NCBI GenBank assembly: GCA_017399695.1
Contig: JAFQBK010000012.1
Location: forward strand, 1 to 64,000
Direction: 5' to 3'
DNA from: Clostridia bacterium
GTDB taxonomy: Bacteria; Bacillota; Clostridia; UBA1381; UBA9506
Length of the DNA stretch: 64,000 nucleotides
Each line of letters starts with the position of its first letter. Position 1 is the stretch's first letter. The notes below the pieces were generated by a model that searched no databases, was not told the DNA's origin, and saw nothing but the letters and a program-made list of their open reading frames with translations. The position numbers and the translations under genes are program-made. Below, one piece after another: positions 34,121 through 42,298 of the stretch.

Positions 34121-34996
34121 TTAATCTTTTTCCAATTCCTTTAAGAGAGCGATGTCCGCCTCGTCATCCATACGTTTATCTCTACCGTCTTTGATGATGA
34201 CAACCTCATCGACTTTAAACTCGCTCAAAACCTTTTCATTCTGTGAATCCATTTTGACCTGAACCAGACCTTTTAAGAGATTGGTCGACGCCACGATTCC
34301 TCGACCCGCAGGCGTATCCACCACAGCGCCGGGATTTGGTGTTTTAGAAAGCAAATCTTCATATGCTTCCTGCTCATATTTCAAGCAGCACATGAGTCGT
34401 CCGCAGGTTCCCGAAATCTTGGTCGGATTTAAAGACAATGACTGCTCTTTTGCCATTTTAATTGACACGGGTTCAAAATCTCCTAAAAATAGCGAGCAGC
34501 ATAGCTGTCGTCCACAGATGCCGAGACCACCAAGCATTTTTGCTTCATCGCGCACACCAATTTGCCGAAGCTCAATGCGCGTACGGAAGACAGATGCCAG
34601 GTCTTTTACCAACTGACGGAAGTCTACTCTGCCGTCCGCGGTAAAGTAAAACAGAATTTTACTTCTGTCAAAAGTATATTCTACATCAATCAGGTTCATT
34701 TCCAGCTCATTTTCCTTGATTTTTTCAAGGCAAATGCGCCGTGCTTCCTGCACTTTTTCCTTGTTTTCTTCCAGTTGCTTATAATCCTGCTCGGTTGCCC
34801 TTCTCACAATCGGCTTGACCGGAATGGCGAATGCCTGCTCATCAATTTCCTTTTCCGGCATAACTACCTCACCGAATTCCGTTCCCCGTGCGGTTTCCAC
34901 AATAACACCTTCGCCGGGCAGAACACGGGTATCACCACAACTGAAATAATAGATTTTACCGACAGATTTAAATCTGACTCCTATTACTTTTAACAT
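34121..34996 (-). CDS. ricT: PSP1-domain protein RicT (YaaT)
   Basis: RicT is a subunit of the iron-sulfur RicA-RicF-RicT complex of Firmicutes that promotes RNA processing by RNase Y and phosphorelay signalling. The 291-residue protein carries the PSP1 domain with conserved cysteines: GLGICGRQLCCS near residue 160 and GTCGRLMCCLKYEQEAY near residue 195. These cysteines are candidate cluster ligands. The gene begins within the last 29 bases of holB, a typical Firmicute linkage. RicA and RicF are not encoded in the window. Confidence 0.92.
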   Translation of the reverse strand: MLKVIGVRFKSVGKIYYFSCGDTRVLPGEGVIVETARGTEFGEVVMPEKEIDEQAFAIPVKPIVRRATEQDYKQLEENKEKVQEARRICLEKIKENELEMNLIDVEYTFDRSKILFYFTADGRVDFRQLVKDLASVFRTRIELRQIGVRDEAKMLGGLGICGRQLCCSLFLGDFEPVSIKMAKEQSLSLNPTKISGTCGRLMCCLKYEQEAYEDLLSKTPNPGAVVDTPAGRGIVASTNLLKGLVQVKMDSQNEKVLSEFKVDEVVIIKDGRDKRMDDEADIALLKELEKD

Positions 34997-35984
34997 TCAT
35001 TTCCTCCCGAATACTCATTAACAATTCCAGCGCCGCGCAAGAGCCGTTTGCGTTTTGCGAAAGGCGCTTCTGATATAAAAGAACAGCATCCATTGCGGCA
35101 ACCAAGGCTTTCTTGCTTTTTGCTCCTGCAATCTGCCGAATGGCTTGTTCCCGTTCCTCCAAAAGTATCTTTTCGTCTTTTCCCACGGACACAAATACGC
35201 AGTCACGAAGAAAGACCAGCATAATGTCTGTAATGAAATCTGTTTTTTCTTTATGGTCTAAAATAAAGCGTTCAAACTCACTGATTACGGCACCGCCGCG
35301 AAGCAGTCCCTCGGTCAATCGGACCGTTGTTTCAAAAAGCTCGGCGTATTCTTCGTTTTCTAAAAGTTTTAAGCCTCTGCCGATGATGCCTTGGGAAAAG
35401 CGTGCGGCAAACCGGCATTTCGACTCCTCCGCATCCGTATGCTCCTCGAAATAACGCAGCGCTTCCGTTTCCGCAAGCGGCAAAAATGCCAAACGAACGG
35501 AACGGGAAAGCACGGTATCCAGTAGCAGCGATGCTTTTGATACCATCGTGATAAACACCGCATAGGACGGGGGCTCTTCTAAAATTTTCAAAAGGCCATT
35601 TTGTGCACCTACGGTTAACAAGTCGCCTTCATCAATCAGATAAATCTTATAGCCGGAAAGCAAAGGTTTAACATAAACTGTTTCCATAATCTGCTCACGC
35701 ACATCATCAATACCGAGCGTTGCTTTATCTTTCTTTTTCCGGACATAAATAATATCCGGATGATTCTGTGTCGCCGTTTTAGCACAAGTCGAACACACGC
35801 CGCAGGGTACATTTTGCTTGTTCTCACACAAAAGCGCCGCCGCGAAAATTTCCGCCGCCGTTTTTTTGCCGATGCCCGCAAGCCCCTCAAACACATATGA
35901 ATTCAGCGCATCTCCGCTTTTTGCTGTACTTTTCAGTTTTTCTACCACACGGCGATTACCGTAGATATCTTCAAACTTTTTCAC
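34968..35984 (-). CDS. holB: DNA polymerase III delta-prime subunit HolB
   Basis: Delta-prime is the stator of the clamp loader that places the beta clamp on DNA. The 338-residue AAA+ protein has GLAGIGKKTAAE as its P-loop region near residue 35 and a zinc module with Cys residues in CENKQNVPCGVCSTC. LKILEEPPSYAVFI near residue 130 and the SRS-type arginine motif (TVLSRSVRLAF) are present. Translation begins at GTG with AAGGTG ahead. The gene overlaps ricT by 29 bases. Its clamp-loader partner dnaX is 2 kb away on the same strand. Confidence 0.93.
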   Translation of the reverse strand: MKKFEDIYGNRRVVEKLKSTAKSGDALNSYVFEGLAGIGKKTAAEIFAAALLCENKQNVPCGVCSTCAKTATQNHPDIIYVRKKKDKATLGIDDVREQIMETVYVKPLLSGYKIYLIDEGDLLTVGAQNGLLKILEEPPSYAVFITMVSKASLLLDTVLSRSVRLAFLPLAETEALRYFEEHTDAEESKCRFAARFSQGIIGRGLKLLENEEYAELFETTVRLTEGLLRGGAVISEFERFILDHKEKTDFITDIMLVFLRDCVFVSVGKDEKILLEEREQAIRQIAGAKSKKALVAAMDAVLLYQKRLSQNANGSCAALELLMSIREEMNVKSNRSQI

Positions 35985-36048
35985 CGCTTGTTACACCTTC
36001 TCAAAGCGTTCCATATCATCGACAAATATCTAGTCTTTAGAAACAAGT

Positions 36049-37167
36049 CTATTTTTTCTCGTTACAGATTTCCAACAAAAAGTCGCCCATTTCCTTTGCC
36101 GCATTCGGTTTTGCAATATATTTCATATTTTCTTTCATCCGTTCCATGCGGTAGGGGTGATGAACCAACTGATAAATCGCCTCATCTACCGTAAAGAATT
36201 CCGAAATAGACATTGCCGCACCGTTATTTAACATAAACTCGGCATTTCTGTCCTCCTGACCCGGAATGGGGTCGAGCATAATAATGGGCAGATTCTTTGC
36301 CAGTGCCTCAGAGGTCGAAAGACCGCCCGGCTTGGTAATGATACAGTCTGCCGCATCCATCAAAAGGTCAACCTCGTGGGTAAAGCCGTAATTGATGATT
36401 TGCTTGTTTTTCTTCATTTTATCAATGCGGAGCTTCAGCTTTTTATTATTTCCGCAAACGGTAATAATCTGAATGTCTTCCGCCATTTTGTCAAGGCGTT
36501 TGATGTTGCGCATCGTACTGCTTCCATAGCCCATCGAGCCCATCATCAAAAGAACGGTAAACTTGTCTTTTAAGCCAAGTTTTTTCCTTGCTTCTTCCTT
36601 CGGCACTTTATTGGCAAATTTCGGGTTAATCGGAATACCGAACGGCTTCACTTTCTCCAGTGCATAGCCTTTTTTTACTGCCTGGTACTCTAAAAGCTCA
36701 GTTGCCGTAATATAGTAATCAATATCAACATCTTCCCAGAACGGATGCACGGTAAAGTCAGTAATAACTGCTACCATTTTCGCTCTGATTGGGTGCTTGC
36801 GACGAAGATAGCTGATTGCAATCGCTGCCCAGACGTGCGTCGCCACGATGACATCAGGGTCATATTCTTTTAACACACGGAACAGTTTTTTGTTCAGAAT
36901 CATTTTAATCAAATAGCTCAGGCTCGGCGTTTTTTCGACATCTCTTTTCTCCGCCATACCGTAAAACTTACCGTACATACCCGGGGTCACCTTGGTAGAC
37001 AGAATATATCCCTCAGACAGTGCCTCGCCTAAAAACGGAGCTACATTATCAACAACATCAAGTGTTCTGCACTCTACATTTTCCATCCCTGCATAATATG
37101 CTTCCAGCGCCTTACAGGTCTGATGATGTCCCTGACCCGTTGGCACGGATAAAAACAAAATCCGCAC
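36049..37167 (-). CDS. MGDG synthase/UgtP-type processive glycosyltransferase
   Basis: A 372-residue GT-B fold enzyme of family GT28. It starts with RILFLSVPTGQGHHQTCKA, the glycine-histidine loop of MGDG synthases and UgtP, which transfer sugar from a UDP donor to diacylglycerol. The C-terminal donor-binding domain has ADCIITKPGGLSTSEALAKNLPI near residue 275. Expected product is a glycosyldiacylglycerol membrane lipid; sugar identity is unknown. GTG start with AAGGAGGA ahead, and own promoter at 37226-37254. No recR is found where it would often follow ybaB. Confidence 0.87.
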   Translation of the reverse strand: MRILFLSVPTGQGHHQTCKALEAYYAGMENVECRTLDVVDNVAPFLGEALSEGYILSTKVTPGMYGKFYGMAEKRDVEKTPSLSYLIKMILNKKLFRVLKEYDPDVIVATHVWAAIAISYLRRKHPIRAKMVAVITDFTVHPFWEDVDIDYYITATELLEYQAVKKGYALEKVKPFGIPINPKFANKVPKEEARKKLGLKDKFTVLLMMGSMGYGSSTMRNIKRLDKMAEDIQIITVCGNNKKLKLRIDKMKKNKQIINYGFTHEVDLLMDAADCIITKPGGLSTSEALAKNLPIIMLDPIPGQEDRNAEFMLNNGAAMSISEFFTVDEAIYQLVHHPYRMERMKENMKYIAKPNAAKEMGDFLLEICNEKK

Positions 37168-37225
37168 AAATATTCCTCCTTGCTACCGGACTCTTTATCG
37201 TTTGTTTTATGATATATCTCTTTTT

Positions 37226-37254
37226 ATTTTATATCTTTTTGCCGTTTTTTTCAA
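37226..37254 (-). promoter_or_regulatory. Promoter of the glycosyltransferase gene
   Basis: TTGAAA (37249-37254) and TAAAAT (37226-37231) lie exactly 17 bases apart on the minus strand, about 60 bases ahead of the GTG. Confidence 0.75.
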
Positions 37255-37270
37255 TATAAATTTTTATTTC

Positions 37271-37615
37271 TTAAAACAAGCCAGGCATGCCAAAGCCACC
37301 GGTGAGTTTTCCCATACCGTCTTCTACCATCTCCGCGACCTGCTTGCTTGCCTCATTGACCGCTGCAACAATCAAGTCCTCCAGCATTTCCACATCGTCC
37401 GGGTCTACCACCTCGGGTTTGATTTTAATCGAAACGATTTCCTTGTTACCTTTCATCGTTACAGCGACCGCACCGCCGCCGGCAGAAGCCTCTATGGTCT
37501 TTTCATCCAGTTCAGCCTGAATGCGCTCCATTTCCTCCTGCATCTGTTTTGCCTGACGGAGCATCGTATTCATATTGTTGTTTCCGCCGCCTGTAAATTT
37601 ATTACCGTTTGCCAT
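37271..37615 (-). CDS. ybaB: YbaB/EbfC family nucleoid-associated protein
   Basis: A 114-residue DNA-binding dimer of the YbaB/EbfC family, found directly after dnaX in most bacteria. A Gly/Asn/Met-rich N terminus leads to the long helix MLRQAKQMQEEMERIQAELDE. The conserved core EASAGGGAVAVTMKGNKEI follows, then KIKPEVVDPDDVEMLEDLI. The C terminus ends in a Gly-rich tail. It follows dnaX by 37 bases. The usual third member, recR, is missing here. Confidence 0.94.
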   Translation of the reverse strand: MANGNKFTGGGNNNMNTMLRQAKQMQEEMERIQAELDEKTIEASAGGGAVAVTMKGNKEIVSIKIKPEVVDPDDVEMLEDLIVAAVNEASKQVAEMVEDGMGKLTGGFGMPGLF

Positions 37616-37652
37616 TTGTTTTCCCTCCGTAAATACTCGTCAAAATTTAAGT

Positions 37653-39308
37653 TTATATAATTTCAATTACGCTGTTTGTTTTAGAAAGCTCGGCAAGCCT
37701 TGCTAAGGGGTCATCTGCCGGCTTGTCTTCACCGACTTCTTTCTCGGTAAAGCACACAACATCCACTGTTTCACCTAAAACCGCCAGCACCGCTTTTTTT
37801 ACAAGCCCTAAATTCGCAGGCTTGGATACCAGACTTTTACTCATCAATCCCGCATCGCCAAACACCAAACCGAGTTTTCCGCGTATCATCTTCGGCTTCG
37901 CTTTTTTGAGGTGCGAAAAAATGGGCATTCCGCCGTTTAATTTGACATGCGCCACGATTTCATCCCAACGACCAACGAGTCCGTTATCTTCATTCGCTGG
38001 TTCCGGCTCTTTTTCTTCTGGTTGGGGCAACTCTTGTTCATCAAAAACAGGCGGTGCCTCCTCCGGCATTGGCACACTTTCTTCCCACGGCGCGACCTCG
38101 ATGGGTTCTTGCGCCGGTTCTTCTTTTTTTACCGGGGCTTTCGCCGCCGTGGCTACTCCCTCACGCAGTTTCTTCTCCAGCTCTGCCACGCGGTCAGCAA
38201 GTGCAAGTGCCCCGTCTTCTGCTAAAGGGTCACAGATTTTCACAAGCGCAAGCTCATAAATGGTGCGTGCAAAACCGGACAGCTTTGCATCAATAATGCT
38301 TTGATTCAAAAGTGTCAGCGCGCGCACCAGTTTTTCCTTGGTAATACGAGATGCAAGCGCCTTGATTTTATTTAATTTTTCCTGCGAGCAGGACAGTATT
38401 TTTTCCGGCTCCCCTGCCAGCTTGGCAATCATCACATCACGCAAAAAACCGACAAAACGCTCGATAAATACGCCTGTCTCTTTTCCCGCGAGGCTGATTT
38501 CATCCAAAATGCCGAGTGCTGTTTTACTGTCGTTTTTGGATACTGCCTCACCCAAAGAAAACAACGCGCGGTCATCGGTAATACCGATAATATTTACGAT
38601 ATCATCATAGGTAATTTCCTCATCGGAAAATCCTAAGCACTGGTCTAAAATACTGAGCGAATCACGCATCGAACCGTCCCCGAGTTCTGCTACAAGAGAA
38701 AGTCCCTCATCCGTAACCTTTCGACCATCGCCTGCTAAAATCGTTTTTAGACGGCCTACAATATCTGCATTGGTGATGCGTCTGAAATCAAACCGCTGGC
38801 AGCGGGAAAGCACTGTTGCCGGTACTTTATTAAGCTCCGTTGTTGCCAGAATGAACACCACGTGCTCCGGCGGTTCCTCGAGCGTTTTTAAGAGTGCATT
38901 AAAGGCCTGCGTTGTGACCATATGCACCTCGTCAATGATATATACTTTTTTACGCGCGACCGAGGGCAGAAACATAACATCATCAATGATATCACGGATG
39001 TTTTCTACCTTATTTCTCGAAGCACCGTCAAGCTCTACCACATCCACAATGGACTCATCCAAAATACCGCGGCAAACCTCGCACTCATTGCAAGGGTTTC
39101 CGTCTTTCGGCGAAAGACAGTTCACCGCACGGGCAAGGATTTTTGCCGTAGAGGTTTTTCCGGTTCCCCGTGTTCCGCAAAACAGGTATGCGTGCGCCAG
39201 CTTGTCGCTCATCACCTGATTTTTCAGTGTTCTTACAATATGCTCCTGACCAACAACATCATCAAAGACGAGCGGTCTCCATTTTCGATACAGTGCCTGA
39301 TACGCCAA
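37653..39308 (-). CDS. dnaX: DNA polymerase III gamma/tau subunit DnaX
   Basis: DnaX is the motor of the clamp loader. The 551-residue AAA+ protein has P-loop GTRGTGKTSTAK near residue 45 and zinc-finger cysteines CLSPKDGNPCNECEVC near 64-79. It also has IIDEVHMVT as Walker B and TVLSRCQRFDFRRI as sensor region. Domain III ends near residue 375, followed by an acidic proline-rich linker and a C-terminal domain. Translation starts at TTG with GGAGGTG ahead. An A7 tract with a following stem-loop (38088-38130) may direct a -1 frameshift to make a 422-residue gamma-like form. It follows the SRP RNA gene as in Bacillus. Confidence 0.95.
   Translation of the reverse strand: MAYQALYRKWRPLVFDDVVGQEHIVRTLKNQVMSDKLAHAYLFCGTRGTGKTSTAKILARAVNCLSPKDGNPCNECEVCRGILDESIVDVVELDGASRNKVENIRDIIDDVMFLPSVARKKVYIIDEVHMVTTQAFNALLKTLEEPPEHVVFILATTELNKVPATVLSRCQRFDFRRITNADIVGRLKTILAGDGRKVTDEGLSLVAELGDGSMRDSLSILDQCLGFSDEEITYDDIVNIIGITDDRALFSLGEAVSKNDSKTALGILDEISLAGKETGVFIERFVGFLRDVMIAKLAGEPEKILSCSQEKLNKIKALASRITKEKLVRALTLLNQSIIDAKLSGFARTIYELALVKICDPLAEDGALALADRVAELEKKLREGVATAAKAPVKKEEPAQEPIEVAPWEESVPMPEEAPPVFDEQELPQPEEKEPEPANEDNGLVGRWDEIVAHVKLNGGMPIFSHLKKAKPKMIRGKLGLVFGDAGLMSKSLVSKPANLGLVKKAVLAVLGETVDVVCFTEKEVGEDKPADDPLARLAELSKTNSVIEII
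38088..38130 (-). promoter_or_regulatory. Candidate programmed -1 frameshift site in dnaX
   Basis: In the reading frame GTA-AAA-AAA-GAA the heptamer A-AAA-AAA (38130-38124) permits simultaneous -1 slippage. Seven bases later CGGCGC (38111-38116) can pair with GCGCCG (38088-38093), a GC stem at the spacing of stimulatory structures. The -1 frame runs 27 codons and stops at TGA 38041-38043, giving 422 residues. This resembles the E. coli dnaX site that produces gamma. Transcript slippage at the A7 run would have a similar result. Confidence 0.6.
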
Positions 39309-39341
39309 GCCTCACACCTCCTTTTTTCATCCTCACAGTTA

Positions 39342-39369
39342 TAAAAAAAAGCCGTACCGAGATACAGCC
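39342..39369 (-). terminator. Terminator of the SRP RNA gene
   Basis: GCTGTAT pairs with GTACGGC (with wobbles) around CTCG and is followed by eight T on the minus strand. Confidence 0.78.
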
Positions 39370-39373
39370 TATG

Positions 39374-39478
39374 TTCACGCCGGGGGAGCCTGCATCACAC
39401 CCGAAATTCCGCTTATCGCTGCTTGGTTCCCCACCTGACGAGGTTCACGGGCTCAAGTTGCGCAGGACCCGGCAGACA
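39374..39478 (-). ncRNA. ffs: Signal recognition particle RNA (small bacterial type)
   Basis: The minus strand contains the SRP domain IV signature: GTCAGG on the 5' side, a GGAA tetraloop closed by GG/CC, and AAGCAGC on the 3' side (centred at about 39430). Outer pairing GCCGGG...CCCGGC-like and TCCTGC/GCAGG extends the rod. It binds Ffh to target nascent membrane proteins. Length of about 100 bases indicates the short form rather than the 270-base Bacillus scRNA. It has a promoter, a terminator and sits before dnaX, its usual Firmicute position. Exact mature ends are estimated. Confidence 0.9.
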
Positions 39479-39501
39479 GCACCGAAGTGCCGAACATATA
39501 C

Positions 39502-39530
39502 AGTATAGCACAAAGCGTCAAAACTTTCAA
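39502..39530 (-). promoter_or_regulatory. Promoter of SRP RNA
   Basis: TTGAAA (39525-39530) and TATACT (39502-39507) are 17 bases apart on the minus strand. The predicted transcript begins with a UUCG-capped hairpin (GCAC-TTCG-GTGC) just ahead of the mature RNA. Confidence 0.82.
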
Positions 39531-39610
39531 CTGTTTTTTCGAATTTCACATAGTTTTTATTGACAAGTTTTGTGCTCCTGTTTAAAATAAAAATAAGAGG
39601 TGAACAAAAT

Positions 39611-40087
39611 ATGGCAAATCCAAAAACCAACGCTATGCGCATGGCTGAAAAAGAGAAAATCCCCTTCGAAACATATACCTATGAGGCAAAGGACGGCGCC
39701 ATCGATGGTGTAAGCGTGGCACAAAAGCTTGGGCAAGACGAAACGAAAGTTTATAAAACACTGGTCACACAAGGCACAAGTAAAAACTATTATGTGTTCG
39801 TGATTCCTGTGGCAGAAGAGCTCGACTTAAAAGCGGCTGCGCGCTCCGTCGGAGAAAAGGCTGTGGAAATGATTAAAGTCAGCGACATTAATAAGGTCAC
39901 GGGCTACATCCGCGGCGGCTGTTCTCCGATTGGGATGAAAAAGCAATACAAAACGGTGATTGATGCTTCCTGCCTTTTGCTTGATACGATGATTTTTTCC
40001 GGTGGGAAAATCGGTTTTCAAATGGAAATGGCACCCGATGCGTTGATTCGTTTGGTGGGCGCGGAAACGGCAGAAATTATAAAGTGA
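39611..40087 (+). CDS. ybaK: Cys-tRNA(Pro)/aminoacyl-tRNA deacylase YbaK
   Basis: A single-domain 158-residue editing protein of the YbaK/EbsC family that hydrolyses Cys-tRNA(Pro) formed by mistake. Conserved stretches include EDTKVYKTLV-like DETKVYKTLVTQG near residue 40, the Lys-containing SVGEKAVEMI and GYIRGGCSPIGMKKQ near residue 100. I choose the ATG at 39611, 10 bases past AGAGGTGA. An in-frame ATG at 39560 is upstream of that site. The gene stands alone between the SRP promoter and a strong terminator. Confidence 0.93.
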   Translation: MANPKTNAMRMAEKEKIPFETYTYEAKDGAIDGVSVAQKLGQDETKVYKTLVTQGTSKNYYVFVIPVAEELDLKAAARSVGEKAVEMIKVSDINKVTGYIRGGCSPIGMKKQYKTVIDASCLLLDTMIFSGGKIGFQMEMAPDALIRLVGAETAEIIK

Positions 40088-40121
40088 AAAAGGACTGTGA
40101 TGATTCATCACAGTCCTTTGT
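40087..40121. terminator. Bidirectional terminator of ybaK and the YcdB/SLH gene
   Basis: AAAGGACTGTGATGA pairs perfectly with TCATCACAGTCCTTT and T-rich ends lie on both strands between convergent genes. Confidence 0.92.
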
Positions 40122-42158
40122 TTATCGGCTCAAATAGTTATGTAGGATGATTAGTGCATCTCCGCGTTTGAGAGGAGTGCTCGCATAAAACGTATCGGTT
40201 TTTCCATAAACCAAGCCCAATCCTGCCGCAATCGCGCCGTAGCCTTGATCCTCTTTGGAGACATCGGCAAACGGGCAAAGGAAAATGCCCTCAATTTGTG
40301 CGAATTCTCGATAACCCAAAGCATTTAGAAGATAGCGCACGCCCTCGATTCTTGTAATCGCTTCTTCCGGTCTTACATCGCCTTTTTCCAAAACGCCCGT
40401 GCGCAAAAGATACTGATAAAAAGCCTCCTTATCGTTGTCATAGCGTTTTGTGCCAAGCACCGCCTGCATCACCAATTCCAGATATTCATACTGTGTAACG
40501 CTCTCATCCGGACGAAGTGCTCTACCCGCGTATCCGATACCGAGCGTAAGCAATCGGTCGGCATACGCTCTTGCATAATGACCCTCATGGTCATCATAGC
40601 CAAGCTCCGATTCCTCCGCCTGCGGTTTTAAGTTTCTACTCAGTGGCTTTAAGCTTTCCGCATCATAGATAGCTGCATTTTCCATCGCATAGCAAAGACT
40701 CGTCTTGACTTCTTTGCCCTCGCTGTATGAGACGTAGTAGCGCGCACGGAAATTCTCATCTGCGAGTGCTTTTTCATTTGCCGCAGATACCGGGCACGCC
40801 TCATTTGTCGGCATTTCCGCCTCGGTCCAGTTCAGAGAAAAATAGGAAAGCTGCTTCGTCGTCGGGTGAAACTCTAATGTCATTCCGTTATTGTAAAAAC
40901 GGATGCCGTTTTCCACTCTTTGATACTCCGCGCGACCTGGCATTTTGGTAAACAGTTCTTTTGGCACGATGGATGCTGCTTTTTCTGAATAATACTTATC
41001 TAAAAATGCCTTTGCAAGCTTTTCTGTTTCTGCATCAGATATCGTCGCTTTTTCGTCTCCGAAGGCATAGTAGCCCGAAAAGGACAACACTTCTCCCGTC
41101 ATCGCATTCATCGTCACGTTCCGGAACCCATCCTTTGCGTCCTTATCTTTCTTGGCAAACGATAGCTGGGCAACATAAGTTCCGTTTGCACCCTTTACGA
41201 TATAAAAACTTTCCGAAATAAAATCCTTTGTAATACCGAATTCAGAGATTCCTCTTGCGATACTTTCTGCTTTTTCGTGCGAGAGCATTTTCGCAATTTC
41301 TCCCACCATTTCCAGTTCTTCCGGGCTGAGTCTATCTGCCGCCGAATCCATCATTGCTTCATTTTTATTTGCAAGCGTTCCACCTGCCAAAGAGCTTCTC
41401 ATTTGCTCAAAATTAACAAGCTCACCCGATGTGGCGTCCACATACAGACTCTCATCATATTTCGGTCGAAACACCTTATGTACGCTGTCTGCGCCCTTTT
41501 CTGCGACGACCTGATAAAACAGCTCATACCCCGCTTTGGATGCAAAAATTTCTTTTGCTTTTTCCGGCGAAATGATTTCTTTTTCAGCCGGAACCAAGCC
41601 ATTATCCCAATTTACATAAAAGTCCGTGACGGTCAGCGTATCTGCGTTTAGCTGAATAGATACGTTGTTCGCATAAACAGGAAACTCACCAAGCACCCGT
41701 TCGGCTGTAAAATGATAGACATTCATCTCCGGATAATAACGGATATCTTCTTCGGCAATCTGTTCACTCTTATCTTTTGCGACCCTAGCCAGCCATTGTT
41801 TCGCGGCAGAAAGTGCCTCTTCTTCCGTTTTCTTTGGAAACTTCGGCTTGGTCATCTGATTCTCGGTGTTATATAAATGATAGTTTATAATATCTCCGTT
41901 TGCATTGATTGTGACATAAACGGAGGAAGATGCAAGCTCGTCTCGGCTTTTCCAGTTCAAGCTATACAGGATTTCTCTTGCGGTTTCCTGACGGTGATAA
42001 TTCTCATACGCAAAGATACTGTCATCAATTTCGAGCTTATCTTTGGCAATCAGAATCAACTCCGCAACCTTTTGGCTCTCGGCTTCATCCGCAAAAGCAA
42101 AAGGAACCACTCCCAAAAGCATAATAAATACCAAACACACAGAAAGCACACGTCTCAT
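40122..42158 (-). CDS. Secreted YcdB/YcdC-repeat protein with C-terminal SLH domains
   Basis: A secreted protein of about 678 residues. The signal peptide ends near VPFAFA (about residue 24). About residues 25-500 contain YcdB/YcdC-type, PepSY-like repeats, with recurring motifs such as EEALSAAKQWL, SPEKAKEIFA and NAMTGEVLSFSGYY. The C-terminal 150 residues hold two or three SLH-type segments (YADRLLTLGIGYAG, ITRIEGVRYLLNALG) that would tether it to the wall. The function of YcdB proteins is unknown; PepSY-like folds often inhibit proteases. Start at 42158 rather than 42164 gives GGAGGA a spacing of 7. The gene is monocistronic with an extended -10 promoter. Confidence 0.82.
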   Translation of the reverse strand: MRRVLSVCLVFIMLLGVVPFAFADEAESQKVAELILIAKDKLEIDDSIFAYENYHRQETAREILYSLNWKSRDELASSSVYVTINANGDIINYHLYNTENQMTKPKFPKKTEEEALSAAKQWLARVAKDKSEQIAEEDIRYYPEMNVYHFTAERVLGEFPVYANNVSIQLNADTLTVTDFYVNWDNGLVPAEKEIISPEKAKEIFASKAGYELFYQVVAEKGADSVHKVFRPKYDESLYVDATSGELVNFEQMRSSLAGGTLANKNEAMMDSAADRLSPEELEMVGEIAKMLSHEKAESIARGISEFGITKDFISESFYIVKGANGTYVAQLSFAKKDKDAKDGFRNVTMNAMTGEVLSFSGYYAFGDEKATISDAETEKLAKAFLDKYYSEKAASIVPKELFTKMPGRAEYQRVENGIRFYNNGMTLEFHPTTKQLSYFSLNWTEAEMPTNEACPVSAANEKALADENFRARYYVSYSEGKEVKTSLCYAMENAAIYDAESLKPLSRNLKPQAEESELGYDDHEGHYARAYADRLLTLGIGYAGRALRPDESVTQYEYLELVMQAVLGTKRYDNDKEAFYQYLLRTGVLEKGDVRPEEAITRIEGVRYLLNALGYREFAQIEGIFLCPFADVSKEDQGYGAIAAGLGLVYGKTDTFYASTPLKRGDALIILHNYLSR

Positions 42159-42190
42159 AAACATTCCTCCTTTGATATTTAGGTTACCAT

Positions 42191-42199
42191 ATTATAACA
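42191..42199 (-). promoter_or_regulatory. Extended -10 promoter of the YcdB/SLH gene
   Basis: TGTTATAAT on the minus strand lies 33 bases before the start codon; no clear -35 is visible. The rest of the divergent gap up to 42298 is T-rich and I see no convincing promoter for the plus-strand gene. Confidence 0.6.
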
Positions 42200-42298
42200 G
42201 ACGATGCAAGCAGGAAAAAGTTCCTTTGATTCTCTATTTTTTCTTCCCGTTCTTTTTTTCCCCAATTTTGCATACATTAAACAAAAAAGAAGGAAAGG

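Noticed and set aside
37794-37800. Second A7 slippery tract in dnaX
   Set aside because: It lies close to the C terminus and no stem-loop follows, so no meaningful product would result.
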